Source of the DNA: an uncultured Anaerolineae bacterium
Lineage (GTDB): Bacteria; Chloroflexota; Anaerolineae; J036; Brachytrichaceae
Assembly: GCA_937959265.1 (NCBI GenBank)
Contig: CALGMA010000008.1
Coordinates: 124,001 to 188,000, forward strand
Reading direction: 5' to 3'
Length of the DNA: 64,000 nucleotides
Made by a program: the position numbers and the translations under genes. Positions 54,543 through 63,212 of this stretch are shown here, one piece after another. Under the pieces are notes generated by a model, which searched no databases, was not told where the DNA came from, and saw nothing but the letters and a program-made list of their open reading frames with translations. Numbering within the stretch: the first letter of the stretch is position 1; each line of letters opens with the position of its first letter.

Positions 54543-55709
54543 TTACCAAGCCTGCTTGTAAAGCGCGATGATTTGCTCGGTCGTCGGTACCACCGGGTTG
54601 TTCTGTGGGCTGCCGGAGGCCAGCGCGTCCTGCGCCATCTTCTCCAGGCTCTTCTCGAACTTGGCGCGCCCAACTCGGACGCACTCGCGCAGCGGCGGGA
54701 TCTCCAGCGCTTCGTTCAGCGCTTCTAACCCATCGGCCAGTTTGTGCGCTGCGGCGTCGTCGTCGCCGCTGCCGGCCAGGCCAAGGATGCGCGCGATCGT
54801 GGCATAGCGCACCGGCGCCCCGGGCAGCGAGAAGCGCGTGACCGTTGGCAGCAGCGCGGCATTGCTCAAGCCATGCGGTATGTGATAGAGCGCGCCGAGT
54901 GGCCGGCTCATGCCGTGCACCAAGCCTACGCTGCTGTTGGAGAACGCCATGCCGCCCTGACACGCGGCCAGCGCCATCGCCTCGCGCGCCGCGCGGTTGT
55001 CCGGCTCGCGCCATGCGGTCAGCAGGTGCGCGCCCGTCAGCGCAATGCAAGAGAGCGCGATCGGGTCGGTCATGCCGTTGGCCTTACGCGACACATACGC
55101 CTCGATGCCGTGGGTGAGCGTGTCCACGCCGACATGGGCCGTCAGCGCCTTCGGCATGGACATGCTCAGCTCGTAATCCACCAGCGCCGCGACCGGCGTG
55201 AGGTGCTCGCTGAGCATCATCATTTTCTCGCTGCGTTCGGTGTCGGTGATGACGGCGACGCGGGTGACCTCGCTGCCTGTGCCGGCGGTGGTGGGGATGG
55301 CGATCATCGGCGCGCCGGCGCGCAGCACTTTGTGGTAGCCCATGTATTGCCGCAGCGGCTCGGGGTTGGTGGCCAGCAAGGCAATCGCCTTGGCGGCGTC
55401 CATGGCGCTCCCCCCACCCAGGCCGACGACGACATCTGCGCCGCTCTCGCGGTAGGCCCGCAGGCCATCGCGCACATTGAGGTCGCTAGGATCCGGTTGC
55501 ACGCCGTCGAAGACGGTCGCTGCGAAGCCATGTTGCGTGAGCAGCGCGGTGAATGTGTCGGCCAGCCCGCTGCGCGCCAGGAAGGCGTCGGTGACGATAA
55601 GGGCATGGCGCGCGCCGATCTGGCGCAATTGCGCTGGAAGCTCGCGGCTTGCGCCGGCGCCGAAGCGAACTGCGCGTGGGACGTTGAAGGTGATCGGTGT
55701 CACGGTCAA
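54543..55709 (-). CDS. Iron-containing alcohol dehydrogenase
   Basis: The product has 388 residues. The type III ADH layout is clear: GLGGGSAMDAAKAIALLA for NAD binding, IPTTAGTGSEVTRVAVI, and metal ligands in VDYELSMSMPKALTAHVGVDTLTHGIEAYVS and GLVHGMSRPLGALYHIPHGLSNA (His and Asp residues). Related enzymes interconvert short alcohols or 3-hydroxy acids and their aldehydes, so it could feed or drain malonate semialdehyde for the neighbouring dehydrogenase (inference). Its ATG overlaps the stop of the LMW phosphatase gene by 4 bases. Confidence 0.92.
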   Translation of the reverse strand: MTVTPITFNVPRAVRFGAGASRELPAQLRQIGARHALIVTDAFLARSGLADTFTALLTQHGFAATVFDGVQPDPSDLNVRDGLRAYRESGADVVVGLGGGSAMDAAKAIALLATNPEPLRQYMGYHKVLRAGAPMIAIPTTAGTGSEVTRVAVITDTERSEKMMMLSEHLTPVAALVDYELSMSMPKALTAHVGVDTLTHGIEAYVSRKANGMTDPIALSCIALTGAHLLTAWREPDNRAAREAMALAACQGGMAFSNSSVGLVHGMSRPLGALYHIPHGLSNAALLPTVTRFSLPGAPVRYATIARILGLAGSGDDDAAAHKLADGLEALNEALEIPPLRECVRVGRAKFEKSLEKMAQDALASGSPQNNPVVPTTEQIIALYKQAW

Positions 55710-56167
55710 TCGTTGCGGTAGGGCTGCACCGGCGCGGCGGTGGTCAGCTCGCGCATCAGCGCGTCCACATGGCGCTCGATCAGCGCGAATGCCTCGGCCG
55801 CCGGCATGAGGTGTAGATCATGCACGCGCCAGTAAGTGATGCAGTTGCGCCATGCAGGGAAGTAGTGCTCGACATAGCTGCGATGCTCTTCCTCATCCAG
55901 CGCGATGATGCGCTGCGCCGAGTGAAGGTCGGCTTCGGTCAACCGGCGCGGGTAGGGTAGGTCGGCGGGCAAGGGTAGCCCACGATCCTGCGCACGGTAG
56001 ATCACGCTAACGGCGATTGGACCGGGGTTGAACGGGCTGGGGTCGAAGCCGCGCGAAGCAGCGCGCCAGCGCACATGCGCCGGCACAGTCGCATTGAAAT
56101 ACAGCTCGGCGTAGCGGCTGCGGTAGTAGTTGCCGGTGCAGACGAACAACACCGTGTTGTCGGACAT
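55706..56167 (-). CDS. Low-molecular-weight protein tyrosine phosphatase-like protein
   Basis: The product has 153 residues. The N-terminal VLFVCTGNYYRSRYAE is the LMW-PTP/arsenate-reductase P-loop (CxxxxxRS). The middle segment HSAQRIIALDEEEHRSYVEHYFP matches the family helix, and VHDLHLMP near the C-terminus may hold the general-acid Asp (the usual DP is DL). It may dephosphorylate a protein or act on a small phosphate ester. It sits between the RraA-type and Fe-alcohol dehydrogenase genes with 3-base spacing and a 4-base overlap, so it is co-translated with them. Confidence 0.82.
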   Translation of the reverse strand: MSDNTVLFVCTGNYYRSRYAELYFNATVPAHVRWRAASRGFDPSPFNPGPIAVSVIYRAQDRGLPLPADLPYPRRLTEADLHSAQRIIALDEEEHRSYVEHYFPAWRNCITYWRVHDLHLMPAAEAFALIERHVDALMRELTTAAPVQPYRND

Positions 56168-56170
56168 GCT

Positions 56171-56908
56171 TCACCGGCCTTGCGAACGGCGCCAGGCTTC
56201 GTATTCCTCACTGGCATCTTCGCGCAGCGGATAGTATTTGCGCAAGTCGCCGCCCTCGGCCAGCTTCATGCGGGTGAAGTCCTCCCATTCGGCGTGCTCG
56301 CTGGCCTTCTTCAATAGCTCTGGCGCCAGCTTGATGGGCACCACCACCACGCCGTCGTCGTCGGCGACGATGATATCGCCGGGCATGACCAGCACATTGT
56401 TCATGGCAATCGGCACGTTGACGGCGAAGGGCATCAGGTTGGTCTGCGTGTGAAAGTTGGGCGTGACGCCGCGCAGCCACATGGGCAAATCCAGGTTTTT
56501 GACGTGGGGGTAATCGCGGATGCAACCGTCAATGACCACGCCGGCGCCGCCGCGGCCCTTGAAATAGGTCAGCATCATCTCGCCGAAAACGCCGCTGCCC
56601 ATGTCGCCACGCGCATCCACTACGACGATGTCGCCCGGCTGGGTGTGGTACAGCACATGGCGGTGAAGTTGCGCCTCGACGTTGCTGTATTCGCTCTCGC
56701 CGTAGAGGTCTTCCCGTTTGGGCATCATCTGCAGCGTGAGCGCGGGACCGACGACGCTCTTGCCCTTGTTCCACGAAACCGGGCCGCGGATATGCGCGTC
56801 GCGGATGCCTAGGCGGTACAACTCGCCGACGGCTGTGGCGCAGCCGATATGGCGCAGTCCTTCGATGAGTTCTTTGGGGGGACGGACGATATCCGGTGTC
56901 TGAATCAT
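56171..56908 (-). CDS. RraA-family (HMG aldolase-like) protein
   Basis: The product has 245 residues. RraA/dimethylmenaquinone-methyltransferase-like features are HIGCATAVGELYRLGI, GPALTLQMMPKRED, HTQPGDIVVVDARGDMGSGVFGEMM, GRGGAGVVIDGCIRDYPHV and VMPGDIIVADDDGVVVVP, including the Gly-rich metal/oxyacid site with Asp and Arg residues used by the class II HMG/CHA aldolases. In catabolic clusters these proteins often act as aldolases or decarboxylases on keto acids. The ATG used is 21 codons inside the open frame and avoids the upstream palindrome. Confidence 0.85.
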   Translation of the reverse strand: MIQTPDIVRPPKELIEGLRHIGCATAVGELYRLGIRDAHIRGPVSWNKGKSVVGPALTLQMMPKREDLYGESEYSNVEAQLHRHVLYHTQPGDIVVVDARGDMGSGVFGEMMLTYFKGRGGAGVVIDGCIRDYPHVKNLDLPMWLRGVTPNFHTQTNLMPFAVNVPIAMNNVLVMPGDIIVADDDGVVVVPIKLAPELLKKASEHAEWEDFTRMKLAEGGDLRKYYPLREDASEEYEAWRRSQGR

Positions 56909-56953
56909 ATCCGGCACTATAGCGCCGTTCAAACAGAGGGCAAGCGGGGGGAG

Positions 56954-56988
56954 CCGGGTAGGCGAAGGCATCGCCTTCGCCTACCCGG
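56954..56988. repeat. Palindromic repeat copy 2 (perfect 16-base arms)
   Basis: CCGGGTAGGCGAAGGC, loop ATC, then the exact complement. The core GAAGGC-AT-C-GCCTTC and the GGGT outer part match copy 1. It lies between the dihydropyrimidinase stop and the RraA start, so it would form a strong hairpin in the transcript; no T-run follows. Confidence 0.8.
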
Positions 56989-56993
56989 GTGGA

Positions 56994-58379
56994 TCAAAAG
57001 TGCGTTGGTTCGCGCTTCAAGAATTGGCCGCGCCCAATCGTGCCGACGAACTCGCCATCGCGCACGGCCACCTCGCTGCGCACGGTGACCACGCTAGGCC
57101 GGCCTTTGATCTCCCAGCCCTCGAACGCGTTGTAGTCCAGGTTGATGTGGTGCGTCTTGGCCGAGATCACGCCGCGATAGTTCGGGTCGTACACCACCAG
57201 GTCGGCGTCGCTGCCCACGGCGATCGTCCCTTTGCGAGGGAACAGGCCGAACAGCTTGGCCGCCTGCGTGCTGGCGCAATCCACGAACGTGTTCAGGTCC
57301 AGCCGGCCGGTTGTCACGCCGTAGGTGTAGAGCAGATTCACGCGGTCTTCCAGCGAGGGGATGCCGTTGGGGATCTTGGTGAAGTCGTCGCGCCCCATCT
57401 CCTTCTGCCCCTTGAAGTCGAAAGGCGCATGGTCGGTGGCGACGGTCGAGACGAAGCGTTGCTTGAGCGCGTTCCAGAACACGTCCTGATTTTTCTTGTC
57501 GCGCAGCGGCGGCGACATGACGTATTTCGCGCCCTCGAAGTTGGGCAGTTCGGCGTAGCTCTTGTCCAGCAAGAGATACTGGATCAGCGTCTCCACCCAG
57601 ACGTTCAGGCCGCGGGCCTTGCCGGCCATCGCCTCCTGCAGCGCCTCTTCGCAACCGGTATGCACGATGTAGGTGTGCGCGCCGGTCATCTCCGCGAACG
57701 ACATCAGGTGATGCACCCCCTCGGCTTCTACGCGCGGCGGGCGGCTCCAGTAGTGATATTCCGGCCCGGTCTTGCCTTCGCTCAACAGTTGCCTTTGCAG
57801 TTCCAGCACGAGATCGGCGTTCTCGCAGTGCGCCGTCACGATGACGCCGAGCTTTTTGGCCAGCCGCAGCGTGTGATATAGCTCCTCGTCGGTAATGCCG
57901 AAGGCGCCCTTGTAGGCTAGGAATACCTTGAAGCTGGCGACGCCGGCTTTCACGATCTCGGTCAGCTCAGCTTCAGCTTGCGCGTCGTAGCGAGTCACCG
58001 ATTGATGGAAGGTGAAGTCGCACGCGCTTTTGCTGACGGCCTGGTTCATCCAGAATTCGAAGCCGTCGGCCAGCGGTTGGCCGTTGCGCGCCTGGCAGAC
58101 CATCTCGATCAGGGTGGTGGTGCCGCCGATGAGCGCTGCCTTGCTGGCGCTGACGTAGTCGTCTTTGGCGAACGTGCCCATGAAGGGCAAATACACGTGC
58201 ACGTGCGGGTCAATGAAGCCGGGAAAGACGTACTTGCCGGTCGCATCAATGACCGTCGCGTCCGGCGCTGCGTCAAGGTGCTTCCCGATGCGGCTGATCT
58301 GCTCGCCTTCGCAGTAGATGTCAGCCTGCATCTGTTCGCCGGCCGTGACGATGGTGCCATTCTTGATCAGTAGAGCCAT
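56994..58379 (-). CDS. hydA: Dihydropyrimidinase/hydantoinase
   Basis: The product has 461 residues. It has the amidohydrolase layout of D-hydantoinases: VFPGFIDPHVHVYLP (HxH), VASFKVFLAYKGAFG (the carbamylated metal-bridging Lys), VIVTAHCENADLV, AHTYIVHTGCEEAL and VSTVATDHAPFDFKGQK with the zinc His and Asp. It opens dihydrouracil, dihydrothymine or 5-substituted hydantoins to N-carbamoyl amino acids. GAGGAGAG lies just upstream of the ATG. With the MMSDH downstream and the NMT1-type importer upstream it points to use of a pyrimidine-like substrate; no N-carbamoyl amidase is present in the window. Confidence 0.92.
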   Translation of the reverse strand: MALLIKNGTIVTAGEQMQADIYCEGEQISRIGKHLDAAPDATVIDATGKYVFPGFIDPHVHVYLPFMGTFAKDDYVSASKAALIGGTTTLIEMVCQARNGQPLADGFEFWMNQAVSKSACDFTFHQSVTRYDAQAEAELTEIVKAGVASFKVFLAYKGAFGITDEELYHTLRLAKKLGVIVTAHCENADLVLELQRQLLSEGKTGPEYHYWSRPPRVEAEGVHHLMSFAEMTGAHTYIVHTGCEEALQEAMAGKARGLNVWVETLIQYLLLDKSYAELPNFEGAKYVMSPPLRDKKNQDVFWNALKQRFVSTVATDHAPFDFKGQKEMGRDDFTKIPNGIPSLEDRVNLLYTYGVTTGRLDLNTFVDCASTQAAKLFGLFPRKGTIAVGSDADLVVYDPNYRGVISAKTHHINLDYNAFEGWEIKGRPSVVTVRSEVAVRDGEFVGTIGRGQFLKREPTHF

Positions 58380-58430
58380 GCTTCTCTCCTCGGTCAACAG
58401 GGTGGCTGGCTTGCAATCGGTGCGGGACGG

Positions 58431-59525
58431 TTAGCGCTTTTTGGGCGCAGACTTGGTTTTGGCCGGGGCCTTGCGCGCTTTACCGTTTGTCGCGGCTTTG
58501 GCAGCCACCACCGCGCGCCGCTTCCCGTTGAAGTGCGGAATGACGCTGCGCCCGTAGGCAGCGACCTGTTTCTCCTCGTCGCCGCACATCAGGTAGATGT
58601 TGAACTGATGCACGCCTAGCGATTGCAGCTCCTCGAGCTTGGCGATGTGGTCTTTGATCGAGCCGACGACGCAGTAGCGGTCGGTGATCTCGTCGCTGAC
58701 GAACCGGGCGTTGCTGCTGCCCACCTCGGCGTGATGGAGGTAGTCGTAGCCTGGGCGATCCTCGACGTAGGCGTAAAGCTCTTTGGGCAACTCTTCCTTG
58801 GGATAGCGCTTGAGCAAGTCCACCACGTGGTTGGACACGAGGGCGGGGAACCAGCGCACGTGCTCACGCGCCACTGCCAGGTCGCCCGAAATCCACACCG
58901 GCGCGCAGGCCATGATCTTGATCTGGGAATAGTCGCGCCCGGCCTCTTCTGCGCCTTCCCTCACGAACTGCAAGCACCACTTGATGAGGTAGGGGTCGGC
59001 GAACTGAAGGACGACGCCGTCGGCGATGCGCCCAGCCGAACGCAGGGCGATTGGCCCGTAGCCGGCCACCCAGACCGGCGGCACGCCGCCGTCGGCCCAG
59101 CTCAGATACGTATCCACGCCATCGTAGTCAATGTGTTCGCCGGCAGTGAGTTTGCGGAACTGATCCACGAACTCTTCCAGGTTGGCCATTGTCGTGGGCT
59201 TCTTGCCCAGCCGGCGGCGCGAGCTATCGCCGCGCCCGATGCCCATCTCCATACGGCCCTTGCTGATGCGCTGCAACGTGGCGAAGTCGCTGGCGCACAC
59301 CGTCACATCGCGCACCACCGGGTTGGTGACCAGCGTGCCGATGTGCACTTTCTTGGTGTTCCACGCCCACAGGGCAAAGCGCGGGAAGACCGCCTGCCAC
59401 AGCACGTGGCTGTCGAAGCTCCACACATAGCCGAAGCCGGCGGCTTCCGCCTGCATGGCGATCTTTACCTCGCGGCGAACATCGAGGTCGCTTTTGAAGG
59501 TAATGCCGAAATCCATCTTGGCCAT
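58431..59525 (-). CDS. LLM-class F420-dependent-type oxidoreductase with Lys/Ala-rich tail
   Basis: The product has 364 residues. The bacterial-luciferase-like barrel is shown by DFGITFKSDLDVRREVKIAMQAEAAGFGYVWSFDSH, IGTLVTNPVVRD, GRMEMGIGRGDSSRR and PPVWVAGYGPIALRSAGRIADGVVLQ. It resembles the F420-dependent group related to methylenetetrahydromethanopterin reductase, some members of which I recall near dihydropyrimidinase and NMT1-type transporters. The last 35 residues (KAATNGKARKAPAKTKSAPKKR region) are basic and low-complexity, an unusual addition. The ATG used is 5 codons inside a GTG-started frame. It may reduce a pyrimidine-like ring before hydrolysis (inference). Confidence 0.87.
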   Translation of the reverse strand: MAKMDFGITFKSDLDVRREVKIAMQAEAAGFGYVWSFDSHVLWQAVFPRFALWAWNTKKVHIGTLVTNPVVRDVTVCASDFATLQRISKGRMEMGIGRGDSSRRRLGKKPTTMANLEEFVDQFRKLTAGEHIDYDGVDTYLSWADGGVPPVWVAGYGPIALRSAGRIADGVVLQFADPYLIKWCLQFVREGAEEAGRDYSQIKIMACAPVWISGDLAVAREHVRWFPALVSNHVVDLLKRYPKEELPKELYAYVEDRPGYDYLHHAEVGSSNARFVSDEITDRYCVVGSIKDHIAKLEELQSLGVHQFNIYLMCGDEEKQVAAYGRSVIPHFNGKRRAVVAAKAATNGKARKAPAKTKSAPKKR

Positions 59526-59544
59526 AGCATCAGGTGTCACATTT

Positions 59545-59596
59545 CAGGGATCAGGGGAAGGCGTCGCAACGGCGGCCCTCATCCCCCTGATCCCTG
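59545..59596. terminator. Inverted repeat between binding-protein and oxidoreductase genes
   Basis: CAGGGATCAGGGG and its exact complement (13-base arms) are separated by 26 bases. It lies just after the stop of the NMT1-type binding-protein gene and before the oxidoreductase start. Without a T-run it looks like an attenuator or an mRNA end stabiliser. Confidence 0.6.
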
Positions 59597-59611
59597 TCTG
59601 CAGATAAACGG

Positions 59612-60763
59612 CTAGTTGCCGCCTTCCTTCAGCTCGACGGTGATCTTGGTGAAGCCTTCACCCTTGATGTCGCCCTCCAGCCCTTCCAGCGCTTTCTGGG
59701 CCAGGTCGGTGCGGTAAGCGCCGGCGTCGGGGTCTTGCTTCAGGATGCCGTAGGTCTTGGCGATCTCCACCGTCTGCTTGTAGAGCGCTTCGTCCATCTG
59801 GCCGATGCCTTTGGGCGAAGGCCAAATCAGCGCGTTGATCTCATTGAGCTGCCAGCGCATGTGGCTCTCGCCCAGCGCAGTGCCGTTATTCAGCACGATC
59901 TCCACGCACTCGTCGAAGTTATCGCGGCAAAAGATCCAGGCTTTGAAGGTGGCGCGCAGGAACTTAACGGCGATGTCCTCGTTGCCCGGCTGCTTCAGCC
60001 ACGACTCGCGCGCCATGACGCCATCTTGCAACATGGCGGTGCCTACTTCGTTGAAGTTGATCACGTTCAGGTCTTCGGGCTTGTAGAGTTCACCGGTGGC
60101 CGGATTCTTGGTCTCCAGCACCTGGGCATACTCGTTGTAGATCATCGCTTGGGCTACGTCCACTTCACCGTTGAGCAGTTGGCTCATGTCGAAGTTCTGC
60201 TTGATGATCTTCTCCTTCTCCGGGTCGAGGCCGGCCTTGCGCATCGCGGCGAACAACTCCGGCTCGTTGCCCAGCAACCACGAGCCGATGTTCTTGCCGC
60301 CGAAATCCTCGACTTTGGTGATGTTCTTCTCTTTGAAGGAGACCATCAGCGTGCCGCTGCGTTGGAAGATCTGGGCGATGTTGACCAGGTCGGCGCCGGC
60401 CTCGCGCGCGGCCAACATGCGGCCGGGCAACCAGGCCACGCCGAACTCTGCGCCGTCGGAGGCGACGACTTGCGCAGGCGCGATGTCCGGCCCGCCGGGG
60501 ATGATGGTCACGTCCAAACCCTCCGCGGCATAGAACCCCTTGTCCTTGGCAACGTAGTAGCCGGCGAACTGCGACTGCGGTACCCACTGCAAGACGACGC
60601 GCACAGGCGTGAGCGCGGCGGGCGCTTCGGTAGCAGCCGGGGCAGCGGGCGCTTCGGTGGCGGCCGGCGCGGCGGGGGCGGCTGGTGCAGCAGGGGCAGC
60701 ACATGCCGCTAGGCTGAGTGTAACCAAGGTCGCGAATGAGAATGCTTTGATCATCGGTTTCAT
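59612..60763 (-). CDS. NMT1/THI5-type ABC transporter substrate-binding lipoprotein
   Basis: The product has 383 residues. A Sec lipoprotein signal (FSFATLVTLSLAACAAP) is followed by a strongly Ala/Pro/Thr-rich repeat linker (AAPAAPAATEAPAAPAATEAP) and then the NMT1/THI5 fold: VRVVLQWVPQSQFAGYYVAKDKGFYAAEGLDVTIIPGG, ASDGAEFGVAWLPGRMLA and NIGSWLLGNEPELF. Such proteins bind thiamine-type pyrimidines or other pyrimidine-like compounds. With the hydrolytic genes downstream, the ligand is probably a pyrimidine or hydantoin-like ring (inference). The ATG with AAAAGGA upstream was chosen over an earlier one. Confidence 0.92.
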   Translation of the reverse strand: MKPMIKAFSFATLVTLSLAACAAPAAPAAPAAPAATEAPAAPAATEAPAALTPVRVVLQWVPQSQFAGYYVAKDKGFYAAEGLDVTIIPGGPDIAPAQVVASDGAEFGVAWLPGRMLAAREAGADLVNIAQIFQRSGTLMVSFKEKNITKVEDFGGKNIGSWLLGNEPELFAAMRKAGLDPEKEKIIKQNFDMSQLLNGEVDVAQAMIYNEYAQVLETKNPATGELYKPEDLNVINFNEVGTAMLQDGVMARESWLKQPGNEDIAVKFLRATFKAWIFCRDNFDECVEIVLNNGTALGESHMRWQLNEINALIWPSPKGIGQMDEALYKQTVEIAKTYGILKQDPDAGAYRTDLAQKALEGLEGDIKGEGFTKITVELKEGGN

Positions 60764-60789
60764 GTGTCCTTTTCTCCTCTTGAAATTCA

Positions 60790-61566
60790 TCACTTCTCTA
60801 CTGAGGCGTGCCAGGGAATCGCGACCCTTTCAGCAGCGAGGATGATGAGGTAGAACGCGATGCCCAGTAGCGCACTGATGATAATCGCCGCCCACGCATT
60901 GTCAAAACGAAACAACTGCGCTTCCTGGAGGATGTACACCCCCAAGGATTCGCGCGGGCCACCGAAGTATTCGCCCACGATGGCGCCGATCAGCGCCAGG
61001 GTGCTGCATACCTTCAGCGCGTTGAACAGGTAGGGTAGCGAGTTCGGGATACGCACCTTTGTCAATACCTCGAACGGCGCGGTGGCATATGAACGCATCA
61101 ACTCGATCTTGGCCGGCTCGACCAGCGTCAATCCGCGCACCATGTTGATCATCATCGGGAAGAAGGTGATGATCGCCACGATCATGATCTTGGACATCGG
61201 GTTGGTGCTGCCGAACCAGTTGTTCATGATCGGCGCGAAGGCGATGATCGGCACCGAGTTCAGCGCGATGGCGAACGGCATCAGCCCTTCACGCATGGTC
61301 GTCCAGCGCGCCGTGGCCAGCGCGACGAGGATGCCGGCGCCCGCACCGATCAGGAAGCCGATCACGGCGCTACGAATAGTATAGGCCGCGCTGCTCATGA
61401 TGGTCGAGAATGTGCGGAAGAACGCCTCCACAATCACGCTCGGCGCCGGCAGTAGGAAGCGTTGCACGTTCAGCAGGTCCACCAGCACCTCCCACAGCAC
61501 GATGACGGCGAAGAAAACGATGAGGGGAGGCGCATAGCGCTGGAATCGCGAAGTGCCGGTCATCAT
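60790..61566 (-). CDS. ABC transporter permease, SsuC/ThiX-like (first of two)
   Basis: The product has 258 residues. Membrane helices start with PPLIVFFAVIVLWEVLVDLL; the transporter loop is VEPAKIELMRSYATAPFEVLTKVRIPNSLPYLFNALK, an EAA-type motif of the BPD-transp-1 family. The PFAIALNSVPIIAFAPIMNNWFG helix is typical of the taurine/nitrate/thiamine-pyrimidine type. The start overlaps the ATPase stop by 4 bases. Confidence 0.92.
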   Translation of the reverse strand: MMTGTSRFQRYAPPLIVFFAVIVLWEVLVDLLNVQRFLLPAPSVIVEAFFRTFSTIMSSAAYTIRSAVIGFLIGAGAGILVALATARWTTMREGLMPFAIALNSVPIIAFAPIMNNWFGSTNPMSKIMIVAIITFFPMMINMVRGLTLVEPAKIELMRSYATAPFEVLTKVRIPNSLPYLFNALKVCSTLALIGAIVGEYFGGPRESLGVYILQEAQLFRFDNAWAAIIISALLGIAFYLIILAAERVAIPWHASVEK

Positions 61567-62348
61567 GCCTCCCTCATCTCCTCGCCTTTGCGCAGCGCCT
61601 CGCGCACGGTCGTGACCAGCTCGAAGAAGCGCGGGTGTTCGCGCGTCTCGACGTTGCGCGGGTAGGATAGGTCAATCGGGATGATGTCGCTGATGCGCCC
61701 CGGACGGGCGCTCATCACCACGACTCGGGTGGATAGGAAGACCGCTTCCGGGATCGAGTGGGTGACGAACACCACCGTCGTCTGCGTCTCCTGCCAGATG
61801 CGCAGCAGTTCGGCGTTCATGCGTTCGCGGGTGATCTCGTCCAGCGCGCCGAATGGCTCATCCATCAACAGCAGCTCTGGCCGAAAAGCGAGTGCGCGGG
61901 CAATGGCCACGCGCTGCTGCATGCCGCCGGACAACTGCCAGGGGTAGTGGCGTTCGAAGTTCTGTAGCTCGACCAGCCTGAGCATCGCCCGTCCGCGCTG
62001 CGTCCGCTCGGCTTTGGGCACCCCCATGATCTCCAACGGCAGCTCGACGTTTTTCAACACGGTGCGCCATTCGAACAACACCGGCGCCTGAAAGACCATG
62101 CCATATTCACGATTGATGCGCGCCTGGCGCGCCGGCTTGCCGTTGACCAGCAGTTCGCCGCTCGTGACTTCGATCAGGTCGCCGATCGTGCGCAGTAAGG
62201 TGGACTTGCCGCAGCCGGAGGGGCCGATGAGCGAGATGAACTCGCGTGGGCCGATCTCCAGGTTGATGTCTTTTAGCGCGACGGTGGTCGGTCGGCCGGC
62301 CGATCCGAAGATCTTGTTGACGTTCTTGAGCGAGACGACCGATTGCAT
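61563..62348 (-). CDS. ABC transporter ATP-binding protein (nitrate/taurine/pyrimidine type)
   Basis: The product has 261 residues. Walker A is GPSGCGKSTLLRT, the Q-loop follows MVFQAPVLFEWRT, the signature is LSGGMQQRVAIARAL, Walker B is LLLMDEPFGALDE, and the switch His is in VVFVTHSIPEAVFLS. It energises transport by the two permease subunits encoded on either side, in the order permease-ATPase-permease-binding protein. Confidence 0.94.
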   Translation of the reverse strand: MQSVVSLKNVNKIFGSAGRPTTVALKDINLEIGPREFISLIGPSGCGKSTLLRTIGDLIEVTSGELLVNGKPARQARINREYGMVFQAPVLFEWRTVLKNVELPLEIMGVPKAERTQRGRAMLRLVELQNFERHYPWQLSGGMQQRVAIARALAFRPELLLMDEPFGALDEITRERMNAELLRIWQETQTTVVFVTHSIPEAVFLSTRVVVMSARPGRISDIIPIDLSYPRNVETREHPRFFELVTTVREALRKGEEMREA

Positions 62349-62393
62349 TGCAGCAGTTACCCGTTACCGATTGACCAGTTCACCAACCCGGCG

Positions 62394-63212
62394 CTAAGCG
62401 CCGCGCACGATGTTTCTCAACACGATGCGCTCGACGACCGACACGGCCACGAACAACAGGATACCGACGAGGGCGGCCACGAAGATTGCTGCCCACAGGC
62501 GCTCCGGGCCGGTGATGTAATACTGATTGAAGTTCAAGATTGCGCCGCCCAGCCCCTGCTGGATGCCCGAAGGCAGCTCGGCGATGATCGCGCCCACCAC
62601 GCTGGCCGTCGCGGCGATCTTGAGCGCGGTGAAGATCGCCGGCAGCGCCGATGGAAAGCGCAACTTCCACAACGTCTGCCAGGTCGAGGCGGCATACGAG
62701 CCCATCAGTTCGACGGCGCGCGGGTCGGGCGAGCGCATGCCGCGTAGGGTGTTGATCGTGACTGGGAAGAAAGTCAGATACGCGGCGATGACCGGCACCG
62801 ACCACCACGACCCGCGCAGCCAGATCACCACCATTGGGGCGATAGCCAGGATGGGCACGGTCTGCGAAGCGACGACGTAAGGCACCAGGCTGCGTTCGAG
62901 CAGCGGCAAATGCGCGAAGAGCGTGCCGAGCACGAAGCCCAGCGCCGCGCCGATAAAGAACCCCAGCAGCGCGCCGCGCAAGGTATAGAGCGCTGCCTCG
63001 ATCAGCACGCTGATCAGCGGCGGCCCGTTGCGACGCGAAGGTTGCGCGAACGCCTCGGCGATTTCCCACAAATGTGGCAGCGTGCGCTTGTCGAGATTGA
63101 AAATCAGCTTGATCAGCTCCCAGGCAATGGCAAGCGTCAGGATGATCAGGATGACGGCGAGGGCAGGCGCGACGCGGCGGGCCGGCCGTACAGGCGAAAG
63201 TGCGACATCCAC
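62394..63212 (-). CDS. ABC transporter permease, SsuC/ThiX-like (second of two)
   Basis: The product has 272 residues with six membrane helices. It has the same family outline as the other permease in the operon (LVPYVVASQTVPILAIAPMVVIWLRGSW, PRAVELMGSYAASTWQTLWKLRFPSALPAIFTALKIAAT), but the two differ clearly, so they probably form a heterodimer. This is the first gene of the leftward operon; its upstream region is the low-G+C stretch at the window end. Confidence 0.91.
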   Translation of the reverse strand: MDVALSPVRPARRVAPALAVILIILTLAIAWELIKLIFNLDKRTLPHLWEIAEAFAQPSRRNGPPLISVLIEAALYTLRGALLGFFIGAALGFVLGTLFAHLPLLERSLVPYVVASQTVPILAIAPMVVIWLRGSWWSVPVIAAYLTFFPVTINTLRGMRSPDPRAVELMGSYAASTWQTLWKLRFPSALPAIFTALKIAATASVVGAIIAELPSGIQQGLGGAILNFNQYYITGPERLWAAIFVAALVGILLFVAVSVVERIVLRNIVRGA

